18,096 nucleotides of DNA from Bacteroidales bacterium (GTDB lineage Bacteria > Bacteroidota > Bacteroidia > Bacteroidales > NBLH01), in NCBI GenBank assembly GCA_027083715.1, contig JALWNR010000290.1:1-18096 (forward strand), written 5' to 3'. The translations under genes were made by a program, and so were the position numbers. Positions within the stretch are counted from its first letter, which is position 1. The number at the start of each line of letters is the position of its first letter. The notes under the pieces were generated by a model, which was given only the letters and a program-made list of their open reading frames with translations, was not told the origin of the DNA and ran no database searches. Shown here in pieces: positions 13,913-18,096 of this stretch.

Positions 13913-14819
13913 ATTTTTTATCAATGTATTCTTTTAGCTGAAACACACTTTTATATATAGAATCGTTTACAATAACAAATTTATTGATATGCAATTTTTC
14001 AAGAATTTTTTTACCTGTACTGTCTTTATGAATATTCAAAAATATTTTCCTGTATTTATTAAAACACTCTTTTTTTAAAGTAATCGGAGCTACTACCGGA
14101 GGAATTCCGAAAGGTTCAGATTGCTCAATTATCTTAATATTTGCAACTCTTTCGGGATGAAACAAAGATAAATAATGAAAAATTAGTCCGTGAACCGATG
14201 CGCCGTCAACAATTCCTCTGTTTACTATATTGATAGATATATCATGACCATAGGTATAAATTGTTTTAAGAAAAAAGTCTTTTTCATTGCGGTGCAATTC
14301 CGTAAGTTTTTTTAAAGGGTACATTCTTCCTGTGTTCGATAAAGGATCGGTAAAAGCAAAGCTTTTGTTTTTAAAATCGGCAAATGTCTCAATTTTTGCA
14401 TCTTTTTGGGTGATAATATATGCATGATATGAGACTTTATTATCAATTTCCGGAGCAACAAGCAATTTTATTTTATTTTTTTGATATTCATAAACATAAG
14501 CCCCTGAGCAAATAAATGCAAAATCCACCTCTGAATTTTCAAGGAGCATATTTACTTCTTCATAGGTTCTTTTCTGTTTTATATAAATTGGATGACCAAC
14601 TTTTTGCGAAATATATTTTATCAAATCATCATAATAAATATAGGTTTCTTTTGGTGATGTCATTGAAGCAATAGCGATATAAACTACCTTAGTACTTTTA
14701 TTAATAGTATCTTTTTCTGCTGATAAAGTGTCTGCAAAATCGACAACGTTTTCCTCATTTCCGGATTTTGTACACGATAAACTTAAAATCATTAATAGAA
14801 AAAATATATGTCTGGTCAT
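13902..14819 (-). CDS. PhnD-like periplasmic binding lipoprotein (putative sensor)
   Basis: A 305-aa lipoprotein with its anchor at Cys16 (lipobox SLSC). After a polar linker (about 17-43), residues about 45-300 match the phosphate/phosphite/phosphonate-binding PhnD-like family: VVYIAIASMTSPKETYIYYDDLIKYI at the start, VDFAFICSGAYVYEY at the hinge (Cys104), and TDPLSNTGRMYPLKKL, where TDPxSxSG-type residues usually bind an oxyanion. No ABC permease or ATPase genes adjoin it. Instead it heads an operon with a histidine kinase and a sigma-54 regulator, so it is more likely a signalling partner than a transporter component. The arrangement equals AioX-AioS-AioR (arsenite sensing) and related systems. 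The ligand here is unknown. The Cys104 position is intriguing because AioX binds arsenite through a cysteine in a comparable region, but I have not aligned them. Confidence 0.85.
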   Translation of the reverse strand: MTRHIFFLLMILSLSCTKSGNEENVVDFADTLSAEKDTINKSTKVVYIAIASMTSPKETYIYYDDLIKYISQKVGHPIYIKQKRTYEEVNMLLENSEVDFAFICSGAYVYEYQKNKIKLLVAPEIDNKVSYHAYIITQKDAKIETFADFKNKSFAFTDPLSNTGRMYPLKKLTELHRNEKDFFLKTIYTYGHDISINIVNRGIVDGASVHGLIFHYLSLFHPERVANIKIIEQSEPFGIPPVVAPITLKKECFNKYRKIFLNIHKDSTGKKILEKLHINKFVIVNDSIYKSVFQLKEYIDKKYEK

Positions 14820-14919
14820 AATTATAAAATTTTATTAGTTTATTAAAGTTTTTATCCTTTTTAAATCAGTTTGGAACACTCATTTTTTATCCGTGCTTTT
14901 TATTGTCCAAACCCCTTGC

Positions 14920-14927
14920 CAAACATA
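14920..14927 (-). promoter_or_regulatory. Candidate -7 box for the sensory operon
   Basis: On the - strand TATGTTTG matches TAnnTTTG. It would give a leader of about 95 bases before the ATG at 14819. No clear -33 TTTG is visible. Inside the leader, GTTTGGA (14869-14875) and TCCAAAC (14906-14912) form a 7-bp inverted repeat that might be an operator. Confidence 0.35.
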
Positions 14928-14953
14928 AATCCTTAAAATTAACTTATTTTTTA

Positions 14954-14964
14954 TATTTTCGCAG
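14954..14964 (+). promoter_or_regulatory. Candidate aspS -7 region (TATTTTCGCAG)
   Basis: TATATTTTCG (14952-14961) is one base from TAnnTTTG. TATTTTCGCAG recurs before tadA on the - strand. The start of transcription would be about 35 bases before the aspS ATG. Confidence 0.4.
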
Positions 14965-15002
14965 CCTAAAAGGATATAAAAGTTTTTAATATAAATATAA
15001 TT

Positions 15003-16760
15003 ATGTACAGAACACATCATTGCGGAGCATTAAGAATTGAAGATATCGATAAAAAAGTTGTTTTAAGCGGCTGGGTACAGCGTGTACGTAAACTGGGTGG
15101 TATGACATTTATTGACTTGCGCGACAGATACGGAATTACACAGCTTGTTTTCGATATGGAAACAAATGCCGGAATGGCTGAACAGGCTAATAAACTGGGA
15201 CGTGAATATGTTATCCGTGTTGAAGGTAAAGTGGTTGAACGTGCTTCAAAAAATCGGGAACTGCCTACCGGTGATATTGAAATTATTGTGGAAAAACTGG
15301 ACGTAATTAAAGCATCGGAAGTACCGCCGTTTACCATTGAAGATGAAAGTGATGGGGGTGAAGAATTAAGAATGAAATATCGCTATTTGGATATTCGTAG
15401 AAATCCTGTTAAAGATGCTTTGATTTTGCGCCATAAAGTAGCCAAAGCTGTACGTAATTATTTGGATGACCATGATTTTGTTGAGGCTGAAACACCTTAT
15501 CTGATTAAATCTACGCCGGAAGGTGCCCGCGATTTTGTGGTGCCCTCGAGATTAAGTCCCGGTGAGTTTTACGCCTTGCCACAATCTCCGCAAGTGTTTA
15601 AACAATTGTTTATGGTAGGTGGTTTAGACCGCTATTACCAAATTGTAAAATGTTTTCGCGATGAAGATTTCCGCGCCGACCGCCAGCCGGAATTTACGCA
15701 AATTGACTGCGAAATGTCTTTTGCTACTCAGGATGAGGTAATTGCTATGTTTTCGGGAATGGCTAAATACATTTTTAAAACGGTGAAAGGAATTGAGTTT
15801 GAAGGTGATTTTCCCGTAATGACCTATGAAGAAGCCATGAACGTTTATGGCAGTGATAAGCCTGATTTGCGTTTTGGAATAAAAATTCATCAACTGAACC
15901 GTGTTGTACAAGGCAAAGGTTTTAAAGTGTTTGATGATGCGGAATACATCGGAGGTATTTGTGTCGAAGGATGTGCAAATTATTCGCGTAAGCAATTGGA
16001 TAAACTGATTGATTTTGTTAAAAAACCGCAAATCGGTGCCAAAGGTTTAGTGTATGTAAAATATAACGAAGACGGAACATTTAAATCATCGGTAGATAAG
16101 TTTTACAGTCAGGATGATTTAAAAGAATGGGCAGAGGTATTTGGAGCTAAGCCGGGCGATTTAATTTTGGTAATTTCCGGAGAAAAATCAAACAGTCTGA
16201 ATGCTTTAAATGAGTTACGTTTAGAAATGGGTGAGCGTTTGGGTTTGCGCGATAAAAATAAATTTGTACCTTTATGGGTAGTGGATTTTCCTTTGCTGGA
16301 ATGGGACGAAGAAAACAAACGCTTTCATGCGATGCATCATCCGTTTACATCGCCCAAAGAAGAAGATATGCATTTACTGGACAGTGAACCGGGGAAAGTA
16401 CGTGCCAATGCTTATGATTTTGTTGTAAACGGTGTGGAAATTGGTGGTGGTTCTATTCGTATTTTTGATAACGAATTGCAACACAAAATGTTTGATCTGT
16501 TGGGATTTACACCCGAAGAAGCCGAAGCACAATTTGGTTTTCTGATGGAAGCCTTTAAATACGGTGCTCCGCCACACGGAGGTGCTGCTTTTGGATTAGA
16601 CCGCTGGGTAGCTTTGCTGAATGGTTCGGATAGTATTCGCGATGTAATTGCATTCCCAAAAAATAATGCAGGAAGAGATATTATGATGGATGCTCCTGCC
16701 CCTATTGATAAGCAACAGTTAAAAGAGTTAAATTTAAGTATCAATCCAAATAAAGAATAA
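15003..16760 (+). CDS. aspS: Aspartyl-tRNA synthetase
   Basis: A 585-aa class II aminoacyl-tRNA synthetase that charges tRNA-Asp with aspartate in the cytoplasm. Residues about 1-105 are the OB-fold anticodon-binding domain ([22 protein letters not shown]). The catalytic domain carries motif 2 near residues 216-232 ([18 protein letters not shown]) and motif 3 near 524-534 (GAAFGLDRW). The bacterial GAD insertion falls between about residues 290 and 400. Length is the usual bacterial 580-590. Whether it also charges tRNA-Asn cannot be judged here. It is transcribed divergently from the sensory operon, and its stop codon overlaps the ATG of the HepT-like gene by one base, so the downstream gene is translationally coupled. 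Confidence 0.97.
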   Translation: MYRTHHCGALRIEDIDKKVVLSGWVQRVRKLGGMTFIDLRDRYGITQLVFDMETNAGMAEQANKLGREYVIRVEGKVVERASKNRELPTGDIEIIVEKLDVIKASEVPPFTIEDESDGGEELRMKYRYLDIRRNPVKDALILRHKVAKAVRNYLDDHDFVEAETPYLIKSTPEGARDFVVPSRLSPGEFYALPQSPQVFKQLFMVGGLDRYYQIVKCFRDEDFRADRQPEFTQIDCEMSFATQDEVIAMFSGMAKYIFKTVKGIEFEGDFPVMTYEEAMNVYGSDKPDLRFGIKIHQLNRVVQGKGFKVFDDAEYIGGICVEGCANYSRKQLDKLIDFVKKPQIGAKGLVYVKYNEDGTFKSSVDKFYSQDDLKEWAEVFGAKPGDLILVISGEKSNSLNALNELRLEMGERLGLRDKNKFVPLWVVDFPLLEWDEENKRFHAMHHPFTSPKEEDMHLLDSEPGKVRANAYDFVVNGVEIGGGSIRIFDNELQHKMFDLLGFTPEEAEAQFGFLMEAFKYGAPPHGGAAFGLDRWVALLNGSDSIRDVIAFPKNNAGRDIMMDAPAPIDKQQLKELNLSINPNKE

Positions 16761-17098
16761 TGAAAGAGCAAGAACTGCAAAAAATTCGAACTTTATACAA
16801 TGCCTTGGATAAAATTCAAAGATTTACAGAAGATATTAACAGTGCTGCTGAATTACTTGAAAATCCGCTTATTTGGGATGCTGTGAAAATGAATTTAGTA
16901 CTGGTTGCTGAAATTGATAGAAAAATTGCACCTGAAATTAAAGAAAGTTATAATTCAGTTTCGTGGAATAAAATTAGAGAAAATAAACCACATATTGTTA
17001 GTGAATTTCTTGGCTTTGATGCCGATGAGGTCTGGAAGGCCATCACTGAAAAACTACCTGCATTTAAAAAACAGTTAGAGGAGGTTTTAAAGACTTAA
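16760..17098 (+). CDS. HepT-like (DUF86) HEPN protein with degenerate active site
   Basis: A 112-aa all-helical protein. The segments LIWDAVKMNLVLVAEIDRKI, SYNSVSWNKI and GFDADEVWKAITEKLPAFKKQLEEVL match the HepT/DUF86 family, the HEPN toxin half of HepT-MntA systems. In active HepT the RNxxxHxY motif sits between the WxKI and GxD segments. Matching the segments residue for residue here gives KPHIVSEF (76-83): Lys76, Pro77, Ser81 and Phe83 replace Arg, Asn, His and Tyr, so RNase activity is not expected. A histidine (His78) is present but out of register. No MntA nucleotidyltransferase gene lies beside it. Instead its ATG overlaps the aspS stop (TAATG). It may be a domesticated HEPN protein, perhaps a binding partner of a tRNA or synthetase. 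That role is inference. Confidence 0.8.
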   Translation: MKEQELQKIRTLYNALDKIQRFTEDINSAAELLENPLIWDAVKMNLVLVAEIDRKIAPEIKESYNSVSWNKIRENKPHIVSEFLGFDADEVWKAITEKLPAFKKQLEEVLKT

Positions 17099-17145
17099 AT
17101 TATTGCTACATAGGTTATTGTAAAATTGTGATAAATTAGGTGCCG

Positions 17146-17179
17146 AAAAGACTCGGTGTATTTTTGGAACACACCGAGT
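17146..17179 (-). terminator. Terminator of hldD
   Basis: ACTCGGTGT (17151-17159) and ACACCGAGT (17171-17179) form a perfect 9-bp stem with an 11-nt loop between convergent genes. On the - strand it is followed by C and four T (17146-17149). On the + strand no T tract follows, so it serves hldD better than the HepT-like gene. Confidence 0.6.
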
Positions 17180-17197
17180 AGGAGAGGTTCTGAGTTT

Positions 17198-18096
17198 TTA
17201 CAAATACTGTTTCCTTTGCAAATAGTTTCGCACATAATCATCAATTCCTTCTTCCAAAGAATAAAATTCATCGGTATAGCCAATGCTGCGTAATTTATTT
17301 ATATTTGCTTCGGTAAAATATTGATATTTATCTCTGATGTCAATAGGTGTATCAACAAATTCAATATTATTAGGAATATCCATTGCTTTAAAAGTATTGC
17401 TAGCCAAATCTAAAAAAGTTCGAGCCTTACCGGTTCCAAGGTTGTAAAGACCGGAATCTTTACGGTGGTTTAAGAAAAAATACAGTACCTTTACCACATC
17501 TTTCACATATACAAAATCGCGCATTTGTTCTCCATCCTTAAATTTAGGGTTATGTGAGCGAAACAATTTCATTTTTCCACTTTCTTGAATCTGGCGATGT
17601 GCATGAAAAATTACCGATGCCATTCTGCCTTTATGGTACTCATTAGGTCCGTACACATTAAAAAATTTTAAACCTACCCAAAAATAAGGCTGCTGTTTTT
17701 GTTGTAAAGCCCATTTATCAAATTCATTCTTTGATTCGCCATAGGGGTTTAACGGCTTTAACTGATTCACTATATCATGCCGGTCATCATAGCCCAACTC
17801 TCCCATGCCATAGGTAGCTGCTGATGAAGCATAGACTAAGGGCAATCCATATTTAACACAGGCTTTCCAAACTTTCTGTGTATAACCAAGATTTAATTCA
17901 TTGAATATTTGGACATCAAATTCAGTAGTATCGGTGCGTGCTCCAATATGAAAAACAAATTGTACATATTTATGGTTATTATCTAACCAATTAAAAAAAT
18001 CTGTACGATGAACTTTTTCGGAATACGCTTTATTCTCTAAATTTTTATTTTTTTCAATATTAGAAAAATCATCTACCAAAACAATATCTTTAAAGC
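17198..18096 (-). CDS. hldD: ADP-L-glycero-D-manno-heptose-6-epimerase (5' end outside window)
   Basis: A partial short-chain dehydrogenase/epimerase. The frame runs open to the window edge (FKDIV before LVDDFSN), so the initiator and the NAD(P)-binding GxxGxxG turn lie beyond 18096. About 25-30 residues are missing, judged from the usual HldD length. Visible features are VDDFSN after strand 2, HIGARTDTTE, the serine strand YASSAATYG and the catalytic YxxxK in NPYGESK. LKFFNVYGPNEYHKGRMASV and GEQMRDFVYVKDVV also match HldD. The enzyme makes ADP-L-glycero-beta-D-manno-heptose for lipopolysaccharide inner core or other heptose glycans. An apparent TTG start at 18079 is only the first usable codon inside the window. 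Confidence 0.92.
   Translation of the reverse strand, partial: FKDIVLVDDFSNIEKNKNLENKAYSEKVHRTDFFNWLDNNHKYVQFVFHIGARTDTTEFDVQIFNELNLGYTQKVWKACVKYGLPLVYASSAATYGMGELGYDDRHDIVNQLKPLNPYGESKNEFDKWALQQKQQPYFWVGLKFFNVYGPNEYHKGRMASVIFHAHRQIQESGKMKLFRSHNPKFKDGEQMRDFVYVKDVVKVLYFFLNHRKDSGLYNLGTGKARTFLDLASNTFKAMDIPNNIEFVDTPIDIRDKYQYFTEANINKLRSIGYTDEFYSLEEGIDDYVRNYLQRKQYL

Noticed and set aside
15624..16031. Open frame of 135 codons antisense to aspS
   Set aside because: It is a shadow of the conserved aspS coding sequence.
16760..17098. Active HepT toxin with a nearby MntA antitoxin
   Set aside because: The RNxxxHxY residues are replaced, and the neighbours are aspS and hldD rather than a nucleotidyltransferase.
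1..18096. CRISPR array, tRNA or rRNA genes, or complete insertion sequence
   Set aside because: No regularly spaced repeats, cloverleaf, ribosomal RNA core or transposase was found by reading.

Overview
This window looks like chromosomal DNA from a low-GC member of the Bacteroidota. The evidence is the TAnnTTTG-type promoter boxes, the weak or absent Shine-Dalgarno sequences, the many signal-peptide lipoproteins, a DUF5777-type beta-barrel protein, a futalosine-pathway menaquinone gene (mqnD) and GC-rich palindromes scattered in AT-rich spacers. No genus can be given from the sequence alone. I see no tRNA, rRNA, CRISPR array, integrase or complete insertion sequence.

Layout. (1) Positions 1-327 are noncoding: a terminator-like hairpin, a cluster of REP-like palindromes and a promoter. 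(2) Positions 328-4695 are a tight + strand cluster: a secreted/membrane DUF5683-like protein, a surface caspase-like (C14) lipoprotein, a lipoprotein with an FN3-like and three Kre9-like domains whose signal peptide is split by a frameshift in an A7 tract, and mqnD. (3) Positions 4696-6582 look inserted: a Fic AMP-transferase gene with its own operator-like promoter, bracketed by two imperfect 39-bp copies of the mqnD 3' end, the second abutting convergent tadA. (4) Positions 6584-7036 are tadA on the - strand. (5) Positions 7119-10794 are a - strand envelope redox operon: an ethylbenzene-dehydrogenase-type haem-domain lipoprotein, a small cytochrome-c-like lipoprotein, a DUF5777 barrel, YceI and a membrane-anchored OB-fold protein. 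(6) Positions 11062-14819 are a - strand sensory operon: a PhnD-like periplasmic binding lipoprotein, a histidine kinase and an NtrC-type sigma-54 activator. (7) Positions 15003-17098 are aspS plus a one-base-overlapping HepT-like HEPN protein that has lost the toxin active-site motif. (8) Positions 17198-18096 are the 5'-truncated hldD gene.

How they may work together. The PhnD-like protein/kinase/sigma-54 activator trio has the same architecture as the arsenite-sensing AioX-AioS-AioR system. It lies directly upstream of, and codirectional with, the redox operon. Between them is a perfect 15-bp palindrome and a weak -24/-12-like element, and no TAnnTTTG box that I can find. The simplest inference is that the trio senses a periplasmic ligand and switches on the electron-transfer lipoproteins through sigma-54. 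Both haem proteins show non-CXXCH spacing (CX3CH and CX4CH), so the operon is the best candidate for an undescribed system. The other striking items are the Fic insertion that recreates the mqnD 3' end, and the catalytically degenerate HEPN protein coupled to aspartyl-tRNA synthetase.
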